Source: Clostridia bacterium
Lineage (GTDB): Bacteria > Bacillota > Clostridia > Christensenellales > Borkfalkiaceae
Direction: 5' to 3'
Assembly: GCA_017505675.1 (NCBI GenBank)
Contig: JAFVOV010000025.1
Coordinates: 1 to 23,337, forward strand
DNA length: 23,337 bases
Position 1 is the first letter of the stretch; each line of letters opens with the position of its first letter. Positions 1 through 8,037 of the stretch are shown here, in pieces. The notes below the pieces were generated by a model. The model saw only the letters and a program-made list of their open reading frames with translations, did not search any database and was not told the origin of the DNA. The translations under genes were made by a program, and so were the position numbers.

Positions 1-35
1 ATGCAAAAATTAGTTTTTGTAATATCGCCGTTCAT
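1..35 (-). CDS. Possible start of a divergent gene, truncated by window edge
   Basis: On the - strand an ATG at 35 opens a frame reading MNGDITKTNFC to the window edge. It is preceded by an AAGGTG ribosome binding site at 46-41 with a 5-base spacer, the same SD form used by several genes later in this window. A TATAAT box with an upstream TG (58-53) lies in the right orientation, but it would leave a leader of only about 11 bases. Eleven codons are too few to assign a product, and the frame could still end just outside the window. Confidence 0.35.
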   Translation of the reverse strand, partial: MNGDITKTNFC

Positions 36-119
36 AATTTCACCTTGTTTTCATTATAACATATTTTTAATGATATTTTAAGCATTTAATTAAGTTTTGT
101 TTCGATTTGTATAAAAATA

Positions 120-150
120 ATCGTTTTGTGTATTTACAAAATTAAACGAT
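120..150. repeat. Nested inverted repeat over the -35 region (possible operator)
   Basis: ATCGTTT (120-126) is matched by AAACGAT (144-150). Inside it TTTTGT (124-129) is matched by ACAAAA (136-141). The repeat covers the -35 box of the glycyl radical enzyme promoter, a common place for a repressor site. A further 10-bp palindrome, CTAATATTAG (173-182), abuts the ribosome binding site. No regulator gene is visible next to this operon, so the binding protein is unknown. Confidence 0.35.
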
Positions 151-161
151 ACTGCTATACT
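133..161 (+). promoter_or_regulatory. Sigma-A-type promoter of the glycyl radical enzyme operon
   Basis: TTTACA (133-138) and TATACT (156-161) are separated by 17 bases, and a TG at 153-154 makes an extended -10 element. Transcription would start near 168. The ribosome binding site AGGGG (181-185) sits 5 bases before the ATG at 191. Confidence 0.6.
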
Positions 162-190
162 AACCGTATAAACTAATATTAGGGGTTTTT

Positions 191-2257
191 ATGTCAAATA
201 ATAACGACAAACTTATTGAATTCGTAAATAGTAACGCGCTTATAAAAAGTTCCGAGCCAGACGTTATAAAAGCCGACTGTGATAATATTATTTTTATACT
301 TGATAATTGTGAAATCACCGTGCCTAAAGAAAACGAATTTTTTATTTCGGTAAACTGTTCGGAAATTCAACGTTCAACTATTTTAACCCGCGCAAAAAAG
401 TATGAAAATAAAATTAAAGATTTAGGGTTAAAAGACGGTGAACTTGCGCTATGCTATACAGGTCTTTACGATTTTAGCCACACTACCGCCGATTGGGATA
501 GCGTAATTTCTTTAGGAATTTACGGCTTAAACGAAAGAATTAAAGACTACGCAAGTCGCTATAAAAACGACAACAAGAAACAGCGTTTTTACAGCGCGCT
601 AAACTCCGTTTACTCTGCTGCGTTGCGCTTTATTAACCGCGCCGCAAAAAAGGCGGAAGAAAACAATAAAATCAAAATGGCTAACGGGCTTAAAGCATTA
701 GCGGTTCGCGCCCCAGAAAACCTATTTGAAGTTATGCAAACGGTAATAATTTATTACGTTTTACAGCATATAGTTGAAGGCACTTATTTAAGAACTTTAG
801 GTAGAATTGATAAGTTGTTTTTCCCATATTACCTTAAAGATAAAGAAAGCGCTAAAGGACTTATTTTTAATTTTTTAAAAGAAATTGACCGCTTAAAAGC
901 GCCGTCTAATATCCCCTTTGCCGTTGGCGGAACAGATGCAGACGGCAACAGTCTTATTAACGAATTATCTTACGTTATTTTAGACGCGTATAAATCGGCT
1001 AAAACCACAAACACGAAGTTTCACGTTCTATGCTCTCATAACACGCCTGACGACTTTATATTGAGCGCGTTTGACGGTGTCAAAAACGGCAATAACAGTA
1101 TGGTTTTTATGTCTGACGGCAAAATAATTGAATCGCTCAAAAAAATGAACGCCGAGCATTTAGACGCAGTAGATTATCACGTTGTTGGGTGTTACGAGTG
1201 TGGTGCGTTCGGTGAACTTACCTGTTCTTGTAACGCGCGCGTAAACTTACCTAAAGCGCTTGAACTATGCTTAAACGGCGGTAAGGATATGCTTACTGAT
1301 AAACTTATAGGTATAAAAAGCCCTGACGACTATAAAAGTTTTGAAGAACTTTACAACGCGTTTATTAAGCAGGCAAAATACTTTTGTGACTGCGCCTGCC
1401 GAATAACCGATATATACGAAAAAGAATATAAATTTTTACATTCTTCCCCTATTCTATCAGCAACTTATATATCCGCTTTAGAGCGCGGTGGGGATTTATA
1501 TACTGAATACACCGCCAAATATAACAATTCATCATTAAACGCTTTGGGGTTAGGAACTGTAGTTGATTCATTATCCGCCATAAGAAAACTTGTTTACGAA
1601 GATAAAACCCTAACTTTAAAAGAATTTATAAGCATACTTAAAAATAACTGGAAAGATAATGAGTTATTAAGACTGCGCATTAAAAATAAATTCCCTAAAT
1701 TCGGCGTTGGCGATAAAAAAACGGACCTTCTTGCAAAAGATATTATCGATAACCTTTCAGCCGTAGTAAACGGACGTAAAAACGTTAAGGGCGGAATTTA
1801 CCGTTTAGGTACTTTTTCTATAGACTGGCGTTGGGAATTCGGTGAAAAAACCGCAGCGTCCGCAGACGGCAGACTTAAAGGCGAAACGATTTCACAAAAC
1901 ACCGGCGCAACTTTCGGCGCAGATAAAGAAGGCGCAACTTCACTACTCCGCTCGATTTGCGCAATAGACGCAACGAAAACACCGAACGGCTCTATTGCAG
2001 ACATTGACCTTCACTATTCGGCGGTTGCCGGCGATAACGGCGCTAAAGCGCTTTTAGCAACGCTTAAAACGTATTTTGCTCTTGGCGGTTTTGCAGTTCA
2101 TTATAACGTATTAGATACTGAAACGCTAAAAAGAGCCAAAGAAACGCCTGAAAATTACCCAAACTTACAAGTAAGGCTTTGCGGTTGGAACGTTTTATTT
2201 AATTCATTATCAGAAAAAGAAAAAGACGAATTTATTTTGCGTTCAATAAAAGGATAG
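191..2257 (+). CDS. Glycyl radical enzyme of unassigned substrate (PFL-like superfamily)
   Basis: This is a 688-residue PFL-like enzyme that should act in the cytosol under anaerobic conditions. The C-terminal glycyl radical loop is RLCGWN, with the radical predicted on Gly665. The thiyl-radical site is GCYECG, Cys334 with Glu336 two residues on. That Cys-x-Glu pattern is known from dehydratase- and lyase-type members (glycerol and propanediol dehydratase, choline and isethionate lyases), while true pyruvate formate-lyase has adjacent cysteines. The NLPKALEL stretch after the Cys and the ASADGR stretch near 560 also fit the fold. It is shorter than the 760-860 residues usual for characterised members, mostly at the N-terminus. 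The activase gene follows after 3 bases. No microcompartment, transporter or partner enzyme gene adjoins, so the substrate cannot be named. The superfamily is secure; the reaction is open. Confidence 0.9.
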   Translation: MSNNNDKLIEFVNSNALIKSSEPDVIKADCDNIIFILDNCEITVPKENEFFISVNCSEIQRSTILTRAKKYENKIKDLGLKDGELALCYTGLYDFSHTTADWDSVISLGIYGLNERIKDYASRYKNDNKKQRFYSALNSVYSAALRFINRAAKKAEENNKIKMANGLKALAVRAPENLFEVMQTVIIYYVLQHIVEGTYLRTLGRIDKLFFPYYLKDKESAKGLIFNFLKEIDRLKAPSNIPFAVGGTDADGNSLINELSYVILDAYKSAKTTNTKFHVLCSHNTPDDFILSAFDGVKNGNNSMVFMSDGKIIESLKKMNAEHLDAVDYHVVGCYECGAFGELTCSCNARVNLPKALELCLNGGKDMLTDKLIGIKSPDDYKSFEELYNAFIKQAKYFCDCACRITDIYEKEYKFLHSSPILSATYISALERGGDLYTEYTAKYNNSSLNALGLGTVVDSLSAIRKLVYEDKTLTLKEFISILKNNWKDNELLRLRIKNKFPKFGVGDKKTDLLAKDIIDNLSAVVNGRKNVKGGIYRLGTFSIDWRWEFGEKTAASADGRLKGETISQNTGATFGADKEGATSLLRSICAIDATKTPNGSIADIDLHYSAVAGDNGAKALLATLKTYFALGGFAVHYNVLDTETLKRAKETPENYPNLQVRLCGWNVLFNSLSEKEKDEFILRSIKG

Positions 2258-2260
2258 ATT

Positions 2261-3166
2261 ATGAAAGGACTAATTTCCGGAATTAAGCGAATGGAAATTC
2301 ACGACGGCGACGGCTTACGCACCACCGTGTTTTTTAAAGGCTGTCCGTTAAAATGTATATGGTGCCACAATCCCGAAAGTATTTCGCGCGACGTGCAAAT
2401 TGCTTATTTTAAAGATAAATGTATTTATTGCGGTGAGTGCGCGCGCAGTTGTTCAAGTGGCGCTATCAATATGATTGATAAACGTATTATAACAGACGGT
2501 AAAAAATGCTCGCTTTGCTTAAACTGCGTTGACGCTTGCCCTACGGGCGCGAGAAGTTTTTTCAGCAAAGAATATAGCGTAACCGAACTAGTTGACACCG
2601 TTATTGACGATAAGGATTTTTTTATCAACGGTAGCGGTGGCGTAACCCTTTCTGGCGGTGAATGTTTGTTTCAACCGAATTTTGCTATTGAAGTTGCTAA
2701 AGAATTTTATGCGCGTGGCGTTAGCGTTTATATAGATACTTGCGGTTTTGCGCAAAAAAGTGTGTTTGAGCGGATTTTACCCTACGTAGATGCGTTTTTA
2801 TACGACGTTAAAGCCATAGATGAAAAAGTGCATTATGAATGTACTGGGCAAAGCAACGCACTTATTTTAGACAACCTTGAATTTCTTTTATCAAAAGGCG
2901 CAAAAGTAGAAATACGCTTTCCATTAGTTAAAAATTATAACGATAATCAAACTGAAAAAATAGGAAAATATTTAAGTAAATTTGATAATCCGCCTAAAAT
3001 TAAAGTGTTAAAATACCATTCTTTTGCTGGCTCAAGATATTTATCTTTAAATATGAAAAACACCCTACCCCAAGTTGAAACGACTAATTCTGACGTTCAA
3101 AACGCCGTTAATATCTTAAAAAACAAATACGCTCTTAACGCGATTAACGGTGTAACTGAAAGTTAA
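2261..3166 (+). CDS. Glycyl radical enzyme activase (radical SAM, with ferredoxin-like insert)
   Basis: This 301-residue radical-SAM enzyme should reductively cleave S-adenosylmethionine and abstract hydrogen from Gly665 of the upstream enzyme. The SAM cluster motif is CPLKCIWC, about residues 28-35. It is followed by two further four-iron cluster motifs, CIYCGECARSC and CSLCLNCVDAC, as in activases of the dehydratase/decarboxylase-type enzymes. PflA, the activase of true pyruvate formate-lyase, lacks this insert. SGGE near residue 130 is the conserved SAM-contacting GGE motif. The gene starts 3 bases after the upstream stop, with its ribosome binding site (AAAGGA) inside the end of that gene, so the two are co-transcribed and probably translationally coupled. 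A strong terminator follows, so this is a self-contained pair. Confidence 0.93.
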   Translation: MKGLISGIKRMEIHDGDGLRTTVFFKGCPLKCIWCHNPESISRDVQIAYFKDKCIYCGECARSCSSGAINMIDKRIITDGKKCSLCLNCVDACPTGARSFFSKEYSVTELVDTVIDDKDFFINGSGGVTLSGGECLFQPNFAIEVAKEFYARGVSVYIDTCGFAQKSVFERILPYVDAFLYDVKAIDEKVHYECTGQSNALILDNLEFLLSKGAKVEIRFPLVKNYNDNQTEKIGKYLSKFDNPPKIKVLKYHSFAGSRYLSLNMKNTLPQVETTNSDVQNAVNILKNKYALNAINGVTES

Positions 3167-3184
3167 ATTTAATATTTATAACGC

Positions 3185-3219
3185 GGCTTTTGCATAATTG
3201 CAAAAGCCTTTTTCTTTTT
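3185..3219 (+). terminator. Intrinsic terminator of the glycyl radical enzyme operon
   Basis: GGCTTTTGC (3185-3193) pairs with GCAAAAGCC (3200-3208) around a 6-base loop. It is followed directly by a T-run broken by a single C. Confidence 0.9.
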
Positions 3220-3231
3220 ATCTATACTAAA

Positions 3232-3260
3232 GAATAAAAATTTTAACTTTCAAAATACTA
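3232..3260 (+). promoter_or_regulatory. Candidate sigma-G promoter of the ger operon
   Basis: GAATA (3232-3236), 17 bases, then AATACTA (3254-3260) fits the forespore sigma-G consensus (GHATR, 17-18, CATnHTA) with one mismatch. Germination receptor operons are known sigma-G targets. The predicted +1 is about 3266-3267, on the start codon of the first gene. A weaker alternative is GCAAA (3200-3204), 18 bases, TATACTA (3223-3229). Matches in AT-rich DNA are easy to find by chance, so confidence is modest. Confidence 0.4.
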
Positions 3261-3265
3261 TCAAT

Positions 3266-4717
3266 ATGAAACTTACCCGAACTATTGATGAAAACATAAC
3301 TTACTTAAAGAAAAAGTTAGCGTCTGAAGATATTACGTTTTTAGAACTTACCGTTGGCGCTAAAGACGCAGTTTTAATTTTCGTAAACGATTTAATTAGT
3401 AAAAACGAAGTTGGTGAACTAGTTTTACGCCCTACCACTTTATTTAAAGGAGAACCTAGCGAAGAAGAACTTTTTAACGCTTTTTTAAGCCCTGAAAAAT
3501 TTAAGCGGTATGACCATAACGAAATTATTACGGACGTTCTTTTATGCAACGCGGTACTTCTTACCGACGGGTTTGATTTTGCAATATCGTTCGGGCTTAA
3601 ATATTTTGAAAAACGCGCCATTGCAGAACCGCCTACTTCAACCGTATTAAAAGGACCGAGAGAAGGTTTTGTTGAAAGTTTACCTGTTAATATTAGCCTT
3701 ATAAGAAGAAAACTAAAAACACCTGATTTGAGATTTGAAAATTTATCGGTTGGAAAATTTTCAAACACCCCCGTTACCCTTTGCTATATTGATGGAATTG
3801 CGGATAATGAACTTGTTAAAAAATTAAGAAAAAAACTTTCCGCTATTGATATTGACGCAGTACTTGACGCTTCTTATATATCAAAATTTTTGGGTGAACA
3901 TAAAACTTCTATTTTTAAGCAAGTTGGCAACACCGAAAAGCCAGATATTCTTGCGGGGAAAATTTTAGAAGGTAGGGTTGCTATTTTAGTTGACGGCTCG
4001 CCTATAGCGCTTACCGTACCCTACCTTTTAATTGAAGATTTTCAAAGCCCAAGTGATTATTATAACTCATCTTACAGCGCAACCGTTGCGAGAGCAATCA
4101 GATTTATTTCCGGTATAATTTCGCTTTTTTTGCCTGCGCTTTTCGTAGCGGCGGAACTTTTCCATTTACAACTTATACCGCTATCTTTTCTTCTTACCAT
4201 TGTAAACAGTATAAAAGGTATACCGTTATCCCCTAGTTACGAGATGTTTTTAACGCTATTAATATTTGAGATATTAAACGAAGCAAGCGTGCGTATGCCT
4301 AGATACGTTGGAATGGTAGTTTCAATAGTAGGCGGTTTAGTGCTAGGCGAAACGGCGGTTACCGCAGGGATAATTTCCGCGCCGACCTTGATGATTGTTG
4401 CGCTATCTGGAATTTGCCTTTATACCGTGCCTGAACTTGAACAAACTTTTTCCGTTTTAAGGCTTTTATTTTTAATTATTGCCGGTTCTGGCGGTGGATA
4501 CGGATTGTTAGTTTCTATAGCAATGTTTATTATTTACCTAATATCTTTTGAGAACTATTCAACCCCGCTATGCGCGCCCTTTTCATCGCTTATTAAAGAA
4601 GATTTAAAAGATACGATATATAAAGGTTTTATTGAAGAACACGAATTTAGACCTAAATCAATAAAATCAAAAAATAAAAAACGAATGAATATTAAAAAAG
4701 ACAAGGAGATTAACTGA
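3266..4717 (+). CDS. gerAA: Spore germination receptor A subunit (GerA family)
   Basis: This 483-residue protein matches the GerAA/GerBA/GerKA family, the A subunit of nutrient germinant receptors in the spore inner membrane. The N-terminal soluble half carries typical blocks such as KGPREGFVES (about residue 130) and GRVAILVDGSPIALTVPYLL near 240. The second half, about residues 275-430, is hydrophobic with several membrane segments, and the tail is short and lysine-rich. Length is normal for the family. The ATG at 3266 is the only reasonable start: there is no upstream start in frame, and the family N-terminus (ENITYLKKKL) begins right after it. No Shine-Dalgarno sequence precedes it, unlike the next two genes. 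It overlaps gerB by 1 base (TGATG). Germinant specificity cannot be read from the sequence. Confidence 0.95.
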   Translation: MKLTRTIDENITYLKKKLASEDITFLELTVGAKDAVLIFVNDLISKNEVGELVLRPTTLFKGEPSEEELFNAFLSPEKFKRYDHNEIITDVLLCNAVLLTDGFDFAISFGLKYFEKRAIAEPPTSTVLKGPREGFVESLPVNISLIRRKLKTPDLRFENLSVGKFSNTPVTLCYIDGIADNELVKKLRKKLSAIDIDAVLDASYISKFLGEHKTSIFKQVGNTEKPDILAGKILEGRVAILVDGSPIALTVPYLLIEDFQSPSDYYNSSYSATVARAIRFISGIISLFLPALFVAAELFHLQLIPLSFLLTIVNSIKGIPLSPSYEMFLTLLIFEILNEASVRMPRYVGMVVSIVGGLVLGETAVTAGIISAPTLMIVALSGICLYTVPELEQTFSVLRLLFLIIAGSGGGYGLLVSIAMFIIYLISFENYSTPLCAPFSSLIKEDLKDTIYKGFIEEHEFRPKSIKSKNKKRMNIKKDKEIN

Positions 4718-5805
4718 TGAATTACGCCTTAAAAACCCGACAAGTTTGCCTTTTTATAATAGCGTTTTTACCGCTATCTAAATTATTTGTTTTACCAAGT
4801 GTTTTAGCAAAAATTGCAAATGAAGATTTGTGGCTATGCACGGTTTTAAGTCTTTTGTTAGACTTTATCTCGCTTTCGGCGGTGCTTTACGCTTGCAAAA
4901 AAGCCGATACTGATTTTTTTGGACTTTTACGCGCAAATTTTGGCAAAGTGGGCGAAGTAATTGTATTAGTTCTTTTTTTAATTTATTTTACGTTTAAAGC
5001 AATTAACCCGCTTACAGAACAGAACGAATACGTTAAATTAACCCTTTATACTTTAATGCCAACTTTACTATATTTTTTACCCTTTTTTATAGTATGTTTT
5101 TATTTATGCACTAAAAAATTGCGGATACTTGGTAGGGCTGCGGATATTATGTGGCTCGCAACGATAATAGGCGTTACTATACTTTTTGCAATGTCTATAT
5201 CAAACGCTGATTTTAGCGCAATTTTACCTATAGGCGCGCGCGGATTTAACGCCATAATAAAAGGCTCGTATAAATCATTAAACTGGTTTGGCGATTCGGC
5301 GTATCTTCTATTTTTTATAGGTAATTTTAAGTATAAAAAGCGAGATTACATTAAAATTTTATGTTCGTTTTTAATACACGCGGTTATAGTAACTTCGTTT
5401 GTAATAATTTTTTACTCGATATTTACTTCTATAGCGTATAGACAGCGTTTTGCTCTTACGGAAATTTCTAAATACACCGTAGTTATAAACAATATGGGTA
5501 GATTTGATTACGTTGGCATTATGCTAATATTGCTTTCAAACATGTTTTCATTATCACTTCCGCTATATTTTTCTTGCAAAATATTAAATAGACTTTTTAA
5601 CTTTAAACGCGTGTTTATTGCGCCTATTATAGTTGTAAGCATACAAGTTATAATTATGGTTTTTTTAAATGAAAACATTGCGGGTTTTATTTCAATTATA
5701 CAAGATTACGGTGGCTTTTATTTTCTAATAGTGGGAAATATTTTGCCCGTTTTTTCTGCACTACTAAAACCAAAGGAGAAAATTTATGCAAATCAAGCGA
5801 ACTAA
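4717..5805 (+). CDS. gerAB: Spore germination permease B subunit (GerB family)
   Basis: This 362-residue, almost wholly hydrophobic protein has about ten membrane segments. It fits the GerAB/GerKB family of the amino acid permease (APC) superfamily, which forms the germinant-binding membrane subunit of the receptor. The N-terminal pattern, ending in LPSVLAKIA after the first helix, is where family members have a broken first helix. Its ATG overlaps the stop of the A-subunit gene by 1 base. AAGGAG (4703-4708) lies 8 bases upstream, so translation is coupled but well supported. Its 3' end overlaps the C-subunit gene by 20 bases. No nearby feature reveals the germinant. Confidence 0.94.
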   Translation: MNYALKTRQVCLFIIAFLPLSKLFVLPSVLAKIANEDLWLCTVLSLLLDFISLSAVLYACKKADTDFFGLLRANFGKVGEVIVLVLFLIYFTFKAINPLTEQNEYVKLTLYTLMPTLLYFLPFFIVCFYLCTKKLRILGRAADIMWLATIIGVTILFAMSISNADFSAILPIGARGFNAIIKGSYKSLNWFGDSAYLLFFIGNFKYKKRDYIKILCSFLIHAVIVTSFVIIFYSIFTSIAYRQRFALTEISKYTVVINNMGRFDYVGIMLILLSNMFSLSLPLYFSCKILNRLFNFKRVFIAPIIVVSIQVIIMVFLNENIAGFISIIQDYGGFYFLIVGNILPVFSALLKPKEKIYANQAN

Positions 5806-7009
5806 ATTTTTAATGCTTGCGCTTCTACTTATAGCATTTATGTTCTTCACTAGCGATTTAGTGCTTATTGACGTGGAAAAAACTTCAATAATTACCGCCG
5901 TTGCTATTGATATGGAAGATGAAGAATATATCGTAACAGCGCAAATAGCCGTGCCTGAAGCAACGGATACCAACACCGAAAACCAAAAGGCGCAAATAAG
6001 CGGTAAAGGCTCTACAGTAGGCGCGGCGCTTAAAGATTTAGGCGATACTTCAGGTTGGTTCCCTAAACTTTCATTTTGTAACCTTATTTTAATAGGCGAA
6101 AACCTTGCAAAAACTAACGTTATGAACGCGTTAGATTATTTTGCTAAAACTTTAAGAGTTCAAGATTCAGCGCTAGTAGTTATGTGTGAAAAATCAGCAA
6201 AAGAAATTTTAGCGCTTGCTACCCCGTTAGATAACATTTCTTCTTTTGCCATACAAAAAATTTTACTTAAAACCATAGGTTTTAACAGAGATATAGCAAC
6301 AACGGATATTAAAACTTTTTGTTCTGGGCATTACTCCGATAGCGCTTCTGCTTATATGCCAGTTATAAAATGTATTAAAGCGGACGAGCCAAACTCTGAA
6401 GGCGGTGAAAGCATTTCCGCTTCTGGTAGCGATAAAGGCTCTCAATCTTCCTCTAACTCTGAAAGTGAAAAAAAGGAAAATAGCGATAATTTATTTGACG
6501 CAACCACTACGGCGCTTTTTAAAAACGGATATAAAGTTGGTGAACTTGATGAAAATTTAAGTCTTGTTTTCAACGCTTTCGGCGGTTCTTTTAACGGGAC
6601 GACAATCCCTATTGACGGCGTACCTTTCGGCGGTAAAACGGTAAATTATCTTCTTACCGTGATAAATAAAATAAGTTCTGTTAAATTATCGGCTACGGAA
6701 AACGATTTAACTTTAAAACTTAACCTTACGCTTTACTGCAAAATTGCTGACGTTAACACCGATTATTCTGACGACAGTTTATCAAACAACGCGCCATTAC
6801 CCGAACCGCTAATAGAAAAAGCGGAAAACTTTTTCACCGAATACGTAAACGAACTTGTTGAAACTTCCGTACAAACTGAATGTGATATTTTTAAGATAAA
6901 AGAAAAACTGTACCGCCATAATTATAAGCAGTACAGTAGATATAAAGACAATTATTTTTCAGCATTAAAAACCGATATAAACGTAAACGTTTACGGGCAA
7001 AGTCAATAA
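5786..7009 (+). CDS. gerAC: Ger(x)C-type germination protein without a lipobox cysteine
   Basis: This 407-residue third gene of the ger operon keeps the GerAC pattern: an N-terminal hydrophobic segment (about residues 7-22), then VEKTSIITAVAIDMED, which aligns with the usual 'ELNDLAIVTGIGID' region, and a C-terminal domain ending in a helix with NVNVYG. GerC proteins are normally lipoproteins anchored through a Cys in an LxGC lipobox. Here the signal segment has no Cys and the first Cys is residue 98, so the protein is probably held by an uncleaved N-terminal helix or is released. A Ser/Glu-rich low-complexity linker covers about residues 203-234 between the two halves. AAAGGAG (5772-5778) with a 7-base spacer supports the start. 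The 3' end overlaps the convergent ligase gene by 7 bases. Confidence 0.88.
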   Translation: MQIKRTKFLMLALLLIAFMFFTSDLVLIDVEKTSIITAVAIDMEDEEYIVTAQIAVPEATDTNTENQKAQISGKGSTVGAALKDLGDTSGWFPKLSFCNLILIGENLAKTNVMNALDYFAKTLRVQDSALVVMCEKSAKEILALATPLDNISSFAIQKILLKTIGFNRDIATTDIKTFCSGHYSDSASAYMPVIKCIKADEPNSEGGESISASGSDKGSQSSSNSESEKKENSDNLFDATTTALFKNGYKVGELDENLSLVFNAFGGSFNGTTIPIDGVPFGGKTVNYLLTVINKISSVKLSATENDLTLKLNLTLYCKIADVNTDYSDDSLSNNAPLPEPLIEKAENFFTEYVNELVETSVQTECDIFKIKEKLYRHNYKQYSRYKDNYFSALKTDINVNVYGQSQ

Positions 7010-7980
7010 TCGAAAATTGCGTTTGCAATTTCAGTTCCGTCAGCGCCGGATATATATTCGCCAGCATTTTTTAAAGCCGAAGTTATTTCGGTTTTATTCA
7101 TTTTTACGCCGTCAAGAAGCGCAGATAATCCGCGTATATCTTTAAGTGAAAAAAAGTCGCCGTATATTTCCGGATTTTTTATAACGCCTTTTTCCGTATC
7201 GAAAGTTAAAGTGAAAACACCGAACGGGAATTTTTTTGTAAATTCGTTTTTGCCCTTTGGTGAACGACCTATATTCCACTCGTATCTAGAATATTTTTCT
7301 TCAACGAGCGCGTTAATAGCATCAACATCACTTTGATTAAAAGAATACCTTTCACAACCGATTAAGAATTTTTTTTCTAACCCAGCCTTAAACTGCTCAA
7401 TAGTTAATTCTGATTTAAGATGTTCTTTAATGTTCGTAACACGCGCGCGAACGGACTTTATCCCCTTACTTTCCATTTTAAGTTTGTTGGGATTAAGCGC
7501 TTTAGATAAAACTTCCCCGTCGGTATCAAAAAGTAAAGTACCGTGGTGCATAATTCTATCTTTAAAAACCGTTTGAGCGTTGCCAGAAATCTTCTTACCT
7601 AAAACGGTTATATCGTTTCTACCGCTAAATTCTGCAGGAACGCCTATTTCATTTAAATATTCTATAACTGGCGCGGTGAATTTTTTATAATTGTCAACGT
7701 TCGGGTCATAAGGCGCAATAACGGTATAGCATAAGTTGCCGTTATCGTGATAAACTGCACCGCCACCCGTCATACGCCTAACGACCTTAATTCCGTTCGT
7801 TTCGGTATATGATAAGTTTACTTCTTGAATGGCGTTTTGATTTACCCCCACTATAACCGCAGGAGAATTTATCCACAAATAGAAATAAAAACCGTCTTTT
7901 TGTTTTAAAAGATATTCTTCAGACGCTATATTAAAATACGCGTCGAAATTGTTGTGAGTTAAAAAATAATACTTTTGCAT
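7003..7980 (-). CDS. lplA: Lipoate-protein ligase A
   Basis: This 325-residue enzyme adenylates lipoate and attaches it to lipoyl-domain lysines. The N-terminal catalytic domain shows RRMTGGGAVYHD and, further on, GRNDITVLGKKISGNAQ with the catalytic lysine, then HHGTLLFDTD. The C-terminal accessory domain (about residues 245-325) is present, as in full-length LplA. It is the last gene after E1 in the dehydrogenase cluster, and its natural targets would be the two lipoyl domains of E2. A hairpin (7999-8018) separates it from E1 and may lower its expression. Its ribosome binding site is poor (AAGG only 2 bases from ATG), but the family N-terminus (YFNIASEEYLL) supports this start. It converges on gerC with a 7-base overlap. 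Confidence 0.95.
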   Translation of the reverse strand: MQKYYFLTHNNFDAYFNIASEEYLLKQKDGFYFYLWINSPAVIVGVNQNAIQEVNLSYTETNGIKVVRRMTGGGAVYHDNGNLCYTVIAPYDPNVDNYKKFTAPVIEYLNEIGVPAEFSGRNDITVLGKKISGNAQTVFKDRIMHHGTLLFDTDGEVLSKALNPNKLKMESKGIKSVRARVTNIKEHLKSELTIEQFKAGLEKKFLIGCERYSFNQSDVDAINALVEEKYSRYEWNIGRSPKGKNEFTKKFPFGVFTLTFDTEKGVIKNPEIYGDFFSLKDIRGLSALLDGVKMNKTEITSALKNAGEYISGADGTEIANAIFDY

Positions 7981-7998
7981 TGCCTTATTAAAATTTTA

Positions 7999-8018
7999 GG
8001 GGCTGAAAATTCAGCCCC
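7999..8018 (-). terminator. GC-rich hairpin between E1 and lplA (attenuator or weak terminator)
   Basis: GGGGCTGAA (7999-8007) and TTCAGCCCC (8010-8018) form an almost perfect palindrome just after the E1 stop. On the - strand it is followed by TAAAATTTTAAT rather than a clean T-run. Partial termination or 3'-end stabilisation with read-through into lplA is likelier than full termination. Confidence 0.5.
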
Positions 8019-8037
8019 CAAATAGTTTTATTTAAGA

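Noticed and set aside
191..2257. Naming the first enzyme pyruvate formate-lyase or anaerobic ribonucleotide reductase
   Set aside because: The paired cysteines of pyruvate formate-lyase are absent (Cys-Tyr-Glu instead), there is no C-terminal zinc site as in NrdD, and the activase carries extra cluster motifs that PflA and NrdG lack.
3301..3768. 155-codon - strand frame within the GerA gene
   Set aside because: It is antisense to well-conserved GerA blocks and has no recognisable domain; treated as a shadow.
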